Shown: in pieces, positions 52,653-61,234 of the stretch
Layout of the letters: each line of letters opens with the position of its first letter
Position numbering within the stretch: position 1 is the first letter of the stretch
Source of the DNA: Wenjunlia tyrosinilytica
Lineage (GTDB): Bacteria > Actinomycetota > Actinomycetes > Streptomycetales > Streptomycetaceae
Length of the DNA: 64,000 nucleotides
Reading direction: 5' to 3'
Assembly (NCBI RefSeq): GCF_014646055.1
Contig: NZ_BMMS01000035.1
Location: 18,533 to 82,532 of the forward strand
Program-made: the position numbers and the translations under genes
Notes under the pieces: model-generated
Told to the model about the DNA's origin: nothing
Databases searched by the model: none
What the model saw: the letters and a program-made list of their open reading frames with translations, nothing else

Positions 52653-53168
52653 GATGGTCCTCCTGTTGAGCTGCTGTGGGTGGCTCATGCGCTGCCGCGG
52701 ACACGCCCTGCCTGCGGTCCCGCACGGAGTCCGTCACTTGCCGTGCCGAATCCCGGGAGCCCGATCGGGCGGTCGTGGCGACGTCTGATGAGCCATCAAT
52801 CGGAGACGTCGAGTGGTCCGACGCCCATGGAGCCCGTCGCACCGTCGGCCGACCGGTGCTCCGCCGCCGTAGGGGATACGCCGCGGCCTCGAGCTCTCCA
52901 GGGACGTCCCGTCCGGCGACCGCGGGGAAAGCACGCGGCCTGTCCTGAGGACGGGGAACCGGTGCGCCCGCGACTACCGAACTGTCCGTAGTGAGATGGG
53001 CGCCCACCGATTGGATGTATCCAGTGACCCAGTCGGCGGAATAGGCCGCAAGTCCTATCACCCATAGATCGCTCAATTGGCCCAGCGCACGGCGGATTTG
53101 AGCCCTCTGTCGCTCCTGGGGAGCGCCCTTCACGCCCCCGGTGCCTCCGCTGTTCCCATATTTGGGAT
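52653..53168. other. 500-bp region between the TIG gene and the XRE-cupin gene
   Basis: No gene seen. The part near 52985-53070 is more AT-rich and may hold the TIG promoter on the minus strand; the last 15 bp hold CCCATATTTGGG, an imperfect palindrome just before the XRE-cupin gene. Confidence 0.4.
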
Positions 53169-53174
53169 ATGCTC

Positions 53175-53186
53175 TCTCATATGAGA
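53175..53186 (+). promoter_or_regulatory. TCTCATATGAGA palindrome at the XRE-cupin start
   Basis: A perfect 12-bp palindrome that includes one of three candidate ATG codons (53169, 53181, 53187). With CCCATATTTGGG just upstream it may be the operator for autoregulation. Confidence 0.45.
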
Positions 53187-53777
53187 ATGACGGAGGGGGC
53201 GGCATCGGACCGCGGCGGTTCCGGGCACGTGGAGGCACGCCTGGCCGGTCGGCTCGCCGAGCTGCGCGTGGAGCGCGGATGGTCGCTCGACGAGCTGGCC
53301 CGGCGCACGGAGGTGAGCCGTTCGACGCTGTCGCGCCTGGAACGGGCGGAGATCAGCCCGACGGCGTCGTTGCTGGGAAGGCTGTGCGCGGTCCACGGGC
53401 GCACGATGTCGCAGCTGCTGGCCGAGGTGGAGTCCGAGCCGCCCCAACTGGTCCGAGCTCAGGGGCAGTTGGTATGGCGGGACAAGACCTCGGGCTTCAC
53501 CCGGCGATCGGTGTCCCCACCCCACTGCGGACTGCGTGCGGAAGTCGTCGAAGGCACCTTGCAGCCCGGCGCGGACATCTCCTACGACGAACCGCCCGTC
53601 CCGGGTCTCGAGCAGCACATCTGGGTCCTGGAGGGCGCTCTCGAGGTCACCGCGGGCGGCGGTGTGCACGAGATCCGCGCGGGTGACTGCCTGCGCTTCC
53701 GGCTGTGGGACCGCTCGCGCTTCCGCTGCCCGGGCCCCGACCCGGTCCGCTACGCCCTGGTGATCGTCCTGCCGTGA
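53187..53777 (+). CDS. XRE-family regulator with cupin sensor domain
   Basis: A ~196-aa regulator. The N-terminal HTH (about 20-75; LRVERGWSLDELARRTEVSR, STLSRLERAEISPTASLL) is of XRE type. The C-terminal cupin (about 100-190) has LEQHIWVLEGALEVTAGG and RAGDCLRFRLWDRSRF. Such proteins repress neighbouring enzymes; here a GNAT gene follows at 40 nt. The start is unsure: ATG codons at 53169, 53181 and 53187 all lack a ribosome site, and translation may be leaderless. Confidence 0.87.
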   Translation: MTEGAASDRGGSGHVEARLAGRLAELRVERGWSLDELARRTEVSRSTLSRLERAEISPTASLLGRLCAVHGRTMSQLLAEVESEPPQLVRAQGQLVWRDKTSGFTRRSVSPPHCGLRAEVVEGTLQPGADISYDEPPVPGLEQHIWVLEGALEVTAGGGVHEIRAGDCLRFRLWDRSRFRCPGPDPVRYALVIVLP

Positions 53778-53817
53778 CCGCCCCCCGCCCCCCTGCTCAT
53801 CGCGAAGGAAGCGAACC

Positions 53818-54336
53818 TTGCACACCATCACGCGCCTGTCCGCCGACGACTTCCGCGTCCGCGTGAAGAGCCTGGCCGACGTCCTCGGCGACGTCGTGGA
53901 CGGTGGATCCTCCGTCGGCTTCCTCGCCCCCTTCGGCCAGGAGGCGGCCGCGGCCTGGTGGCACACCCGGGAGCCCGCCGTGGCCGACGGCAGCCTCATC
54001 GTCTGGGTCGCCGAGGGGCGGGGCGGCGTCAACGGCACCGTGAGCCTCGCGCTGGAACCCAAGCCCAACGGCCGGCATCGCGCCGAGATACTCAAGCTCA
54101 TGGTTCACCGGGACGCCCGCGGACAAGGACTGGGCCGTTCCCTCCTCGCCACCGCCGAGGAGGCGGCCGTGCGGGCCGGAGCCACTCTCCTGCTCCTCGA
54201 CACCGAGACCGGCAGCGCGGCGGAGCACCTCTACCGCAGCGCCGGATGGGTGCGGTACGGGATCGTCCCGGACTACGCCGCCGACCCGGCCGGCTCCCTC
54301 CAGGACTGCAGCTTCTACTACAAGCAACTCGCCTGA
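53818..54336 (+). CDS. GNAT-family N-acetyltransferase
   Basis: A 172-aa acetyltransferase. The acetyl-CoA loop reads LMVHRDARGQGLGRSLLATA (the RGQGLG signature), followed by TLLLLDTETGSAAEHLYRSAGW. The start is TTG 53818, preceded by AAGGAAG at 6 nt. It lies just behind the XRE-cupin regulator and is probably co-transcribed and controlled by it. Relatives acetylate small amines, peptides or antibiotics; the substrate is unknown. Confidence 0.87.
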   Translation: MHTITRLSADDFRVRVKSLADVLGDVVDGGSSVGFLAPFGQEAAAAWWHTREPAVADGSLIVWVAEGRGGVNGTVSLALEPKPNGRHRAEILKLMVHRDARGQGLGRSLLATAEEAAVRAGATLLLLDTETGSAAEHLYRSAGWVRYGIVPDYAADPAGSLQDCSFYYKQLA

Positions 54337-54483
54337 GTCCCGTTCAGGTCGGCGACCGGATGGGGGGCACCCGAGCGCTGTTACTCCTTCCGTCACCTGT
54401 CGAATGCGGTGAGTGGCGGCCGGGCCTAGCGTGGGGTCAACCGTTGTGTCGACCACCGGGCCGGAGCTGAAAAGGGTATGTCC

Positions 54484-55785
54484 ATGCGCCTCGTTTCCAG
54501 CCGCACTCGCCTCAGCAGGGCCGTCCTGGCGACGTTCGGGATCTCGGCGCTGCTCGCGCCACCCGCGACCGCCGACTCCGCAGCCGCCGCCGGGCGCTCC
54601 TCGGCGGGCACCGCCTCGGGTGGGGGAGCGGTCATCACGCTGACGACCGCGAAGGTCGGTGCTCCGGGAAATCCCTCGGTGGGCATCATCCCGTTCAAGG
54701 ACGCCATCTACCGGTCCTGCGCCGACGCTCCGTCGTCCTCGGCCGGCTGCCTGACGGTCGGTGGCGTCGGGTACCCCTTCGAGGTCGGGCAGCTCGAGGT
54801 CACGGTCGAGCAGTGGGTGGCGTTCCTGAACACGGTCGATCCCTCGGGCCGCGATCCTCACGACCTCTACAGCGAGACCGAGGGTTCCACGTCGTGGCCG
54901 AAGTACGGTCAGGTCGACTTCTCCGCGGACGCCGTCAGCGGCCGCCACTACTCGGTGGCGTATCCGCAATGGGCGAACAAGCCGTACGGCTTCGCCAACT
55001 TCCTCAAGTCGGCACGCTTCGTCAACTCGCTCTACAACGGACGGCTGATCTCCAAGCAGACGTCGACCAGCGGCCGGTTCGTCCATGTCACCTACCAGGT
55101 GGAGCTGTCGGCGCGGACCGAGCGCGGGATGTACGACCTCTCCCGGCCCGACGCGACCCGGGCCGATGACACCGGGTTCGTCGTACCGAGCCAGGACGAG
55201 TGGATCAAGGCGGCCTACTACGACCCCACGGGCGGCGGCACCTACTCCTACTGGAAGTACCCCACCAATGCCGGTGTCTTCGGCGACGGCGACGCCACCG
55301 CTCCCAGTCCCACGGTCCTGAACCCCACGACCGGCGATGTCGTCAACGCGGCGACCCAGCCGCTGGCCTCGTACCACGCCAGTGGCCGTCCGGCGCCGAG
55401 CTGGTGCCCGCCGCAGGTGCGGCCCGAAGCGTGCGCCACCGTCAATCCCTTCGGGCTGGACCCCACCACCTACGCCGAGCTCTACCAGGGCAGCCTCAGC
55501 ACGGTCGGCCAGGCGGGGACCCTGTCGCCGTGGGGCACCCTGGACCAGGGCGGCAACGCGGTCGAATCGACCGACACGATCACGCCACCCCCCTCCGGAC
55601 AAGGTCTCGGGCGGGTCTGGCGGCGGGCGCACGGCGGGGTGTCCAATGCGCCGGCGTTCCAGCTCTGGCTCTCGGCCGTCGGGCTTCAGCCGCAGGACAA
55701 CGTGTTCTACAACCACACCTACCCGTGGTTCGGCATCAGGGTCGGAGCGATCGGCGATCCGCAGCCGGGCAGGAGCAAGCCCTGA
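54484..55785 (+). CDS. Secreted SUMF1/FGE-sulfatase-domain protein
   Basis: A ~433-aa exported protein. The signal peptide (RLVSSRTRLSRAVLATFG, then ISALLAPPATADSA) is followed by a formylglycine-generating-enzyme-like C-type lectin fold: VGQLEVTVEQWVAFLNTVDP, GFVVPSQDEWIKAAYYDP and LSPWGTLDQGGNAVE are typical of SUMF1 domains. The copper-binding Cys pair of true FGE is not evident, so it may be a structural or binding member. ATG 54484 has AAGGG about 7 nt upstream; ATG 54478 is an alternative. A CTAGCGT -10-like element (54426-54432) precedes it. Confidence 0.82.
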   Translation: MRLVSSRTRLSRAVLATFGISALLAPPATADSAAAAGRSSAGTASGGGAVITLTTAKVGAPGNPSVGIIPFKDAIYRSCADAPSSSAGCLTVGGVGYPFEVGQLEVTVEQWVAFLNTVDPSGRDPHDLYSETEGSTSWPKYGQVDFSADAVSGRHYSVAYPQWANKPYGFANFLKSARFVNSLYNGRLISKQTSTSGRFVHVTYQVELSARTERGMYDLSRPDATRADDTGFVVPSQDEWIKAAYYDPTGGGTYSYWKYPTNAGVFGDGDATAPSPTVLNPTTGDVVNAATQPLASYHASGRPAPSWCPPQVRPEACATVNPFGLDPTTYAELYQGSLSTVGQAGTLSPWGTLDQGGNAVESTDTITPPPSGQGLGRVWRRAHGGVSNAPAFQLWLSAVGLQPQDNVFYNHTYPWFGIRVGAIGDPQPGRSKP

Positions 55786-55991
55786 GTGCCTCGGCGAGGG
55801 CTGCGAACGGCGCCCTTCGCGACCGCTGAAACGTTCCTTTGGGCTGCCTCATCCGACCGAGAATCGACTGCCGCGCCGGGACGGTGCCGGTGGAGGCCGA
55901 AGCGACTCGGCGTTAGCCGGTACGCTCGTCCCCCGTTTCAGGTCGCTCGTTCTGCAAGCGATGCGTACCCGTCTACGAAAGGCACTTCGAC

Positions 55992-56153
55992 GTGATCTCC
56001 CCCCACAGGACCGACGCACCGATCTATGACGACCTCATAGAAGAGCGCGGTGACGTCCTCGCCGAGGCCCGGCGGGTCGCCGAGCAGACCCAACGGGAGA
56101 TGGGCCGGCTACTCGACTTCAGCTCCGTGCACAACCCGCTGGTCTACAGATAG
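55992..56153 (+). CDS. 53-aa conserved-looking small protein
   Basis: A short gene with GTG 55992, AAAGG 9 nt upstream, and strong G/C third-position bias. The product begins MISPHRTDAPIYDDLIEERG, continues DVLAEARRVAEQTQREMGRL as an acidic amphipathic helix, and ends FSSVHNPLVYR. A TACGCT -10-like sequence lies near 55921. A bidirectional hairpin follows. It looks like one of the small regulatory or structural proteins common in Streptomyces; function unknown. Confidence 0.65.
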   Translation: MISPHRTDAPIYDDLIEERGDVLAEARRVAEQTQREMGRLLDFSSVHNPLVYR

Positions 56154-56160
56154 GGGATCC

Positions 56161-56192
56161 GGCCGCGGTGACGACCGATGTCCACCGCGGCC
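56161..56192 (+). terminator. Bidirectional terminator hairpin
   Basis: GGCCGCGGTG (56161-56170) and CACCGCGGCC (56183-56192) form a perfect 10-bp stem with a 12-nt loop between convergent genes. Confidence 0.75.
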
Positions 56193-56201
56193 GACCACCG
56201 G

Positions 56202-57647
56202 TCAGAGCGCCGACATCACATGCTTGACACGGGTGTAGTCCTCGAAGCCGTAGACGGACAGGTCCTTGCCGTAGCCGGACTTCTTGAAGCCGCCGTGCGG
56301 CATCTCGGCAACCAGGAGCATATGCGTGTTGAGCCACACGCAGCCGAAGTCGAGCCGCTTGGACATCCGCATCGCACGGGCGTGGTCCCTGGTCCACACC
56401 GAGGAGGCGAGCGCGAACTCCACGCCGTTGGCGTACTCGACGGCCTGGTCCTCGTCCGAGAACTTCTGGACGGTGATGACGGGGCCGAAGACCTCGTTCT
56501 GAATGATCTCGTCGTCCTGCCGGAGACCGGAGACGACGGTGGGGGCGTAGAAGTAACCCCTGTCGCCGACGCGGTGGCCGCCCGCCTCCACCATGGCGTG
56601 TGCCGGGAGGCGGTCGACGAAGCCGCTGACCTGGGCGAGCTGGTCGGGGTTGTTGAGGGGGCCGAACAACACACCATCGTCGTCCGGATGGCCGGTTTTG
56701 GTGCCGGCGGCCGACTTGGCCAGCGCGGCGACGAACTCGTCGTGGATCGACTCGTGCACCAGCACCCGGGTCGCCGCCGTGCAGTCCTGACCGGCGTTGA
56801 AGAATCCAGCGACCGTGATGCCCTCGACGGCCTTGTCGATGTCGGCGTCCTCGAAGACGACCACCGGAGCCTTGCCGCCGAGCTCCAGGTGGACCCGCTT
56901 GACGTCCTTGGCGGCACTGCGGGCGACCTGAACACCGGCACGCACCGAGCCGGTGATCGCGACCATGGCCGGGATCTCGTGCTCGGTCATCGCCCGGCCG
57001 GTCTCGCGGTCGCCGCAGACCACATTGAGAACGCCGGCCGGCAGACCCAGCTCCGCGAGGACGTCGCCGACGATCTCCGTGAGCAGGACGGTTGAGGCGG
57101 GCGTGGTGTCCGACGGCTTGAGGACCACCGTGTTGCCCGCGGCGACGGCGGGGGCGAACTTCCACACCGCCGTCATCATCGGGTAGTTCCAGGGAGCGAC
57201 CTGCGCGCAGACACCGACCGGCTCGCGCCGGATGATCGAGGTCAGACCCTGCGCGTACTCACCGGCAGCCCTGCCCTCCAGCAGCCGGGCGGCACCGGCG
57301 AAGAAGCGGAGCTGGTCGACCATGGGGACGATCTCCTCGGTCCTGGTCACGGCACGGGGCTTGCCGGTGTCCCGGCACTCCGCGTCGACCAGTTCGCCGG
57401 CGCGAGCCTCGACGGCATCCGCGACCTTCAGCAGCAGCCTCTGCCGCACGCTCGGCGTGGCGTCACGCCATGCCGGGAAGGCCGCCGCGGCAGCGGCCAT
57501 CGCCGCGTCCACATCGGCCGGCCCCGAGAGCGGGGAGGTGGCGTACGCCTCGCCGGTGGCCGGGTCGACGACCGGCAGGGTGCGGCCGTCCTTCGCGTCG
57601 ACGAACTCACCGTTGATGTGGTTGCGCAGCGTACGAAGATCACTCAC
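56202..57647 (-). CDS. Gamma-aminobutyraldehyde-type aldehyde dehydrogenase
   Basis: A 481-aa NAD(P)-dependent aldehyde dehydrogenase. It has APWNYPMM, the NAD site ITGSVRAG, the general base Glu in HLELGGKAPVVV and the nucleophile Cys in FFNAGQDCTAATRVLV. The sequence and length match the aminobutyraldehyde dehydrogenases that oxidise 4-aminobutanal, a product of putrescine breakdown, to GABA. It is divergent from a polyamine-type ABC importer, which supports this role. GTG 57647 follows GAGGAC at 8 nt; ATG 57683 would add 12 residues. Confidence 0.9.
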   Translation of the reverse strand: MSDLRTLRNHINGEFVDAKDGRTLPVVDPATGEAYATSPLSGPADVDAAMAAAAAAFPAWRDATPSVRQRLLLKVADAVEARAGELVDAECRDTGKPRAVTRTEEIVPMVDQLRFFAGAARLLEGRAAGEYAQGLTSIIRREPVGVCAQVAPWNYPMMTAVWKFAPAVAAGNTVVLKPSDTTPASTVLLTEIVGDVLAELGLPAGVLNVVCGDRETGRAMTEHEIPAMVAITGSVRAGVQVARSAAKDVKRVHLELGGKAPVVVFEDADIDKAVEGITVAGFFNAGQDCTAATRVLVHESIHDEFVAALAKSAAGTKTGHPDDDGVLFGPLNNPDQLAQVSGFVDRLPAHAMVEAGGHRVGDRGYFYAPTVVSGLRQDDEIIQNEVFGPVITVQKFSDEDQAVEYANGVEFALASSVWTRDHARAMRMSKRLDFGCVWLNTHMLLVAEMPHGGFKKSGYGKDLSVYGFEDYTRVKHVMSAL

Positions 57648-57724
57648 TCGTCTGTCCTCGGGTGGTGTGTCGGTGGATGTCATGGGTGCCCGCGGGGCGG
57701 CGCCCGCGCCGGGGGAGGCGGCGC

Positions 57725-57798
57725 GGGAGGGGATTGGGCAGGGGGATCGGCAAGGGGGGTGGGGATTGCGGGGGATGGGGACGGCAGGGGGATGGGGA
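57725..57798 (+). repeat. G-run tract with quadruplex potential
   Basis: About ten runs of 3-6 G occur within 74 nt on the plus strand, upstream of the dehydrogenase coding start. The spacing (2-8 nt between runs) meets the usual intramolecular G-quadruplex pattern; on the minus strand it is the C-rich untranslated leader. Confidence 0.6.
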
Positions 57799-58020
57799 TG
57801 ACGCAGCGCCCCTGGGTGGAGGGCGGCCGTGGGAGTGCGTACCCGGTCGTGCCGGGGTGGCGGTCCGGCGCGGGGCGGCGGGGAATTGGCGACTTCCACG
57901 CTGCGGGACCGAGCCGGGGTGGGAAGGGGTACGGGGGTGGACACAAGGGGCCCCGGCTGGGGCGCCCTGCCATGGGCTGAGACGCTATCCGGCCTCCGAC
58001 CGGCCAAGAAGTGTTGGATT

Positions 58021-58048
58021 CATCCATAATTCCGCTGCCGTATGGATG
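58021..58048 (-). promoter_or_regulatory. CATCCATA-N12-TATGGATG inverted repeat
   Basis: Perfect 8-bp arms separated by 12 nt, in the dehydrogenase promoter region, suggest a regulator site. Confidence 0.5.
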
Positions 58049-58107
58049 GTCTGCACAGTCCTCGGGTGGCAGGTGAGGCAGCCGCCCATGAAGGCGGACA
58101 TCACTTG

Positions 58108-58136
58108 TTGACGCACCGAGGACATGTCCCTACTGT
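58108..58136 (+). promoter_or_regulatory. Promoter of the ABC importer with palindrome in the spacer
   Basis: TTGACG (58108-58113), a 17-nt spacer and TACTGT (58131-58136) make a good vegetative promoter. The spacer contains the perfect palindrome GGACATGTCC (58120-58129), positioned so that a bound repressor would block RNA polymerase. Confidence 0.65.
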
Positions 58137-58203
58137 TGCGCCACCGCGGTCGCCGGGCTGACGCAGACCGCGGGAACAGAACCGTTCATGATCCGCGGCT
58201 CGC

Positions 58204-58245
58204 CCATCGCGATGGCGGACACGAACGAATCCCATGACGTCATGG
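58204..58245 (+). promoter_or_regulatory. Two perfect CCAT...ATGG palindromes in the leader
   Basis: CCATCGCGATGG (58204-58215) and CCATGACGTCATGG (58232-58245) are both perfect and share CCAT/ATGG ends. Centres are 29 bp apart. They lie about 70-100 nt downstream of the predicted transcription start. Confidence 0.45.
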
Positions 58246-58407
58246 CCGTTGGCGACGGCTCCGGACGGCAGTCGTGTCCTCGACCCGTCCGCTCATGGTG
58301 CGGATCCCCTTTTCCCTCATCCGGTGCGCATTAGCCCTTTGCGCTTCGCACCTGTCATCGGTGTGCCCGCGAGCGGGCCGCCGTGATCCAAGAGAGGCAT
58401 GCCGAAC

Positions 58408-59517
58408 ATGGTCGAGAACTCAGACAGAAGCATGAGCCGCCGGACTTTGCTGCGGACAGCGGGATTCACCGCGCTGGCGGCACCGTTCGCCGGGAGTCTG
58501 CTCACCGCGTGCAGCAGCAAGTCGACCCCGTCGGCCAAGCCGAACACCACGGTGACCGTCACCTCCTACGGAGGCTCGTACAACGACCAGCTGACGAAGA
58601 CTCTGCTCAAGCCCTTCGAGAACAAGACCGGTATCCGGTCCACCCTGCTGGCCAACACCAGCCTCGCCGGGCTCAAGGCCCAGGTGCGGTCGGGTGATGT
58701 GCAATGGGACCTCGTCGAGTTGACCGCTCCGGAGTACCTCCAGGCCGTCGACGAGGGGCTGTTGGAGAAGTTCGACTACAGCATCATCAGCGACAAGGGA
58801 CTGCCGTCATATGCCAGGGCCGAGTACGGCATCAAGTACCTCAGCTTCCTCTTCGTGATGGCGTGGGACCAGACGCACATCCCCGACGCGCGAGCGCCCA
58901 GGAACTGGGAGCAGTTCCTGGACAAGGCGAAGTACCCGACCAAGCGCTCCGTCTACGGGCAGCTGTCCGACAGTTCGATCCTCGAAGCGGCACGGCTGGC
59001 CGAGGGCGTCCCGTTCGACAAGATCTACCCTCTCGATGTCGACGCCGCGCTGCGCTACCTCGCCCGGCACCCGGGACGCGACAAGCTCATCTACCACACG
59101 GCCAACCAGGAGCCGATCCAGCAGCTCACCTCGGGTGAGGTCGCGCTGTCCACGAGCTTCAACAACCGGATCAACGCCGCCCGCAAGGACGGCGCGAAGC
59201 TCAACTTCACCGCGTCCAACGGCGTTGTCGCCGGTGACTACTTCGTGGTCCCCAAGGGCGCCAGGAACAAGGAGGCGGCCTTCCGGCTCATGGACTTCAT
59301 GAGCAACGACGCCGACGCGGGCGCCGACTTCGACCGCACCACGAACCTCACGCTCGCCAACACCCGTGCCCTGGCCAAGCTGCCCCGCGAGGTGGCCGAC
59401 ACCCTGCCCACCAGCCCCAAGCTGGCGGACACCATCCTGGTGCGCGACGACGCCTGGTGGGCGAAGAACCTCAAGCAGACCGAGCAGCGGTTCAAGCTGT
59501 GGCAGGCGGGCAGCTGA
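58408..59517 (+). CDS. Polyamine-type ABC transporter binding lipoprotein
   Basis: A ~369-aa exported binding protein. A twin-arginine lipoprotein signal (SRRTLLRTAGFTALAAP, lipobox SLLTAC) is followed by the PotD/type II fold: VTSYGGSYNDQLTKTLLKPF, VQWDLVELTAPEYLQAVDEG, and the C-terminal NKEAAFRLMDFMS. Relatives bind spermidine, putrescine or related cations; some bind iron or thiamine. ATG 58399 is close to AGAGAGG, and ATG 58408 has better spacing. The permease start overlaps its stop by one base. Confidence 0.88.
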   Translation: MVENSDRSMSRRTLLRTAGFTALAAPFAGSLLTACSSKSTPSAKPNTTVTVTSYGGSYNDQLTKTLLKPFENKTGIRSTLLANTSLAGLKAQVRSGDVQWDLVELTAPEYLQAVDEGLLEKFDYSIISDKGLPSYARAEYGIKYLSFLFVMAWDQTHIPDARAPRNWEQFLDKAKYPTKRSVYGQLSDSSILEAARLAEGVPFDKIYPLDVDAALRYLARHPGRDKLIYHTANQEPIQQLTSGEVALSTSFNNRINAARKDGAKLNFTASNGVVAGDYFVVPKGARNKEAAFRLMDFMSNDADAGADFDRTTNLTLANTRALAKLPREVADTLPTSPKLADTILVRDDAWWAKNLKQTEQRFKLWQAGS

Positions 59518-60410
59518 TGACGTCGACCGCCACCCCTGTCGCCGCCACCCCTGTCACCGCCGCCGTGGGCGCCGACCCGCCGCGCGGCCGGCCGAGGCGC
59601 CCGAGAAGCGCCTGGCTTCTCCTGCTCGCCCCCGTCCTGGTCTTCGACGCCGTGCTGTTCCTTACCCCCATCGGCAGGCTCGTCACGCAGAGCACCCACG
59701 ACCAGGCCTACCAGCGGGTGCTGAAGGACCCGCTGGTGGTCCGGTCGATGCTCAACACCTTCGAGATCAGCGCGTTGTCCACCCTGGCCACCGTGGTGAT
59801 CGGCTACCTGCTGGCCGTCGTGATCTGGCGCCGCGGCCCGCTCATGCGTGTCATCCTCTTCGCCCTCGTCCTGCTGCCCTTCTGGACGGGCGTACTGGTG
59901 AAGAACTTCGCCTGGGCGGTCCTCCTACAGGACAACGGGCTGGTCAACAGCGCGCTCCAGGGCCTCGGCATCACCGACGGACCGCTGGCACTGCTGCACA
60001 ACCGCTTCGCCGTCATCGTCGGCATGGTGCACTACCTGCTGCCCTACGCCGTGTTCCCGATCTTCGCGGCCCTGGCCGCGATCGACGACCGGCTCGAACT
60101 CGCCGCGCGGTCGCTGGGAGCGGGCGAGGCATCGGTCTTCCGCCGGATCATCCTGCCCCTGACCGTCCCCGGGGTCTCCGCCGCCGGCCTGCTGGTCTTC
60201 ATCATCAGCACCGGCTTCTTCATCACCCCCGTGGTCCTCGGCGGTCCCGGCGACATGATGATCGCGAACGAGATCGACTTCTACGCCCGGCAGCTGACCG
60301 ACTTCGCCGGCGCGTCCGCGCTCGCGCTCCTCCTCACCCTCGTCGTCAGTGTCCTCGTCGCCGCATACCAGCGGATCCTTCGTGCAGGAGGCGAATATGA
60401 AGCGGGCTAG
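59517..60410 (+). CDS. ABC transporter permease (PotB-like)
   Basis: A 297-aa inner-membrane permease with six predicted helices. The start is a Pro/Arg-rich cytoplasmic tail followed by the first helix (WLLLLAPVLVFDAVLFL). The ATPase-contact EAA loop reads AARSLGAGEASVFRRIILPL. The ATG overlaps the binding-protein stop (TGATG), and its end overlaps the second permease by 14 nt. Confidence 0.92.
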   Translation: MTSTATPVAATPVTAAVGADPPRGRPRRPRSAWLLLLAPVLVFDAVLFLTPIGRLVTQSTHDQAYQRVLKDPLVVRSMLNTFEISALSTLATVVIGYLLAVVIWRRGPLMRVILFALVLLPFWTGVLVKNFAWAVLLQDNGLVNSALQGLGITDGPLALLHNRFAVIVGMVHYLLPYAVFPIFAALAAIDDRLELAARSLGAGEASVFRRIILPLTVPGVSAAGLLVFIISTGFFITPVVLGGPGDMMIANEIDFYARQLTDFAGASALALLLTLVVSVLVAAYQRILRAGGEYEAG

Positions 60411-61230
60411 CCCTCGCCATCCGTCCGCCCTGATCGCTTCCGTGCCGGTCTTCCTCTTCCTCGTCGTCCCGACGGCGATCGTGGTGCCGGTGGCGTTCAA
60501 CCGGAGCCGGTACATCACCTTCCCCCCGGACCAGTTGTCCACCGAGGCCATCAGCGGCTTCTTCGGTGATCCGGCCTGGATGTCCGCCCTGCTGGCGAGC
60601 CTTCAGGCATCCGGCATCGCCGTGGTCGTCGCGGTCCTGCTGGGCGGCAGCGCCGCTGTCGCGCTGCACGGGCGCACCTTCCCCGGGCGGGCGGTGGTCA
60701 CCGGCGTCATCATCGCCCCGATGATCGTGCCCGCCGTGGTGATGGCCCTGGCGTTCTACCAGTTCTTCATCTCCGTCGGCATGGTGGGAACTGTTCTGCC
60801 GATCGGCCTGGCCCACGCCGTGATCTCCGTGCCGTACGCGTTCCTCACCGTTCGGGCCGGCCTCGCCGGCCTCAATCCCGCGCTGGTGCGCTCGGCGAGC
60901 AGCCTCGGAGCGGGGGCGTTCTCGGTCATGCGGTTCGTGTACCTGCCGGTCATCCGGCCAGGACTCGTCGCAGGGGCCCTGTTCGCCTTCTCCGTCTCGA
61001 TCGACGAAACGGTCATCGCGCTGTTCCTGCAGTCCCCGAGCGCGACGACGCTGCCGGTCAAGATGTTCACCGACATCCAGTACAACCTGACCCCGAAGAT
61101 CGCCGTGTCCTCCGCGATGCTCGTCACCGTCGCCACGCTCGGTCTGCTCGTCCAGGTCTGCTTCACTATCCGCCGCCGCTCCATCGCCCGGCTGCTTCCG
61201 CTGACCGCGGCCGCCGACCAGACAGGGTGA
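60397..61230 (+). CDS. ABC transporter permease (PotC-like)
   Basis: A 277-aa inner-membrane permease, partner of the preceding one. Six predicted helices; EAA loop SASSLGAGAFSVMRFVYLPV; the SIDETVIALFL segment is typical of PotC-type proteins. ATG 60397 follows AGGAGG and lies inside the end of the upstream gene, so translation is coupled. The ATPase gene begins 4 nt after its stop. Confidence 0.92.
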   Translation: MKRASPRHPSALIASVPVFLFLVVPTAIVVPVAFNRSRYITFPPDQLSTEAISGFFGDPAWMSALLASLQASGIAVVVAVLLGGSAAVALHGRTFPGRAVVTGVIIAPMIVPAVVMALAFYQFFISVGMVGTVLPIGLAHAVISVPYAFLTVRAGLAGLNPALVRSASSLGAGAFSVMRFVYLPVIRPGLVAGALFAFSVSIDETVIALFLQSPSATTLPVKMFTDIQYNLTPKIAVSSAMLVTVATLGLLVQVCFTIRRRSIARLLPLTAAADQTG

Positions 61231-61234
61231 ACAG

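Larger units (their letters stand above)
57799..58398. other. Divergent control region between aldehyde dehydrogenase and ABC importer
   Basis: No gene seen in about 600 bp. It holds an inverted repeat, a good promoter and three perfect palindromes, listed separately, and would give the importer message an untranslated leader of about 260 nt. Confidence 0.6.
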
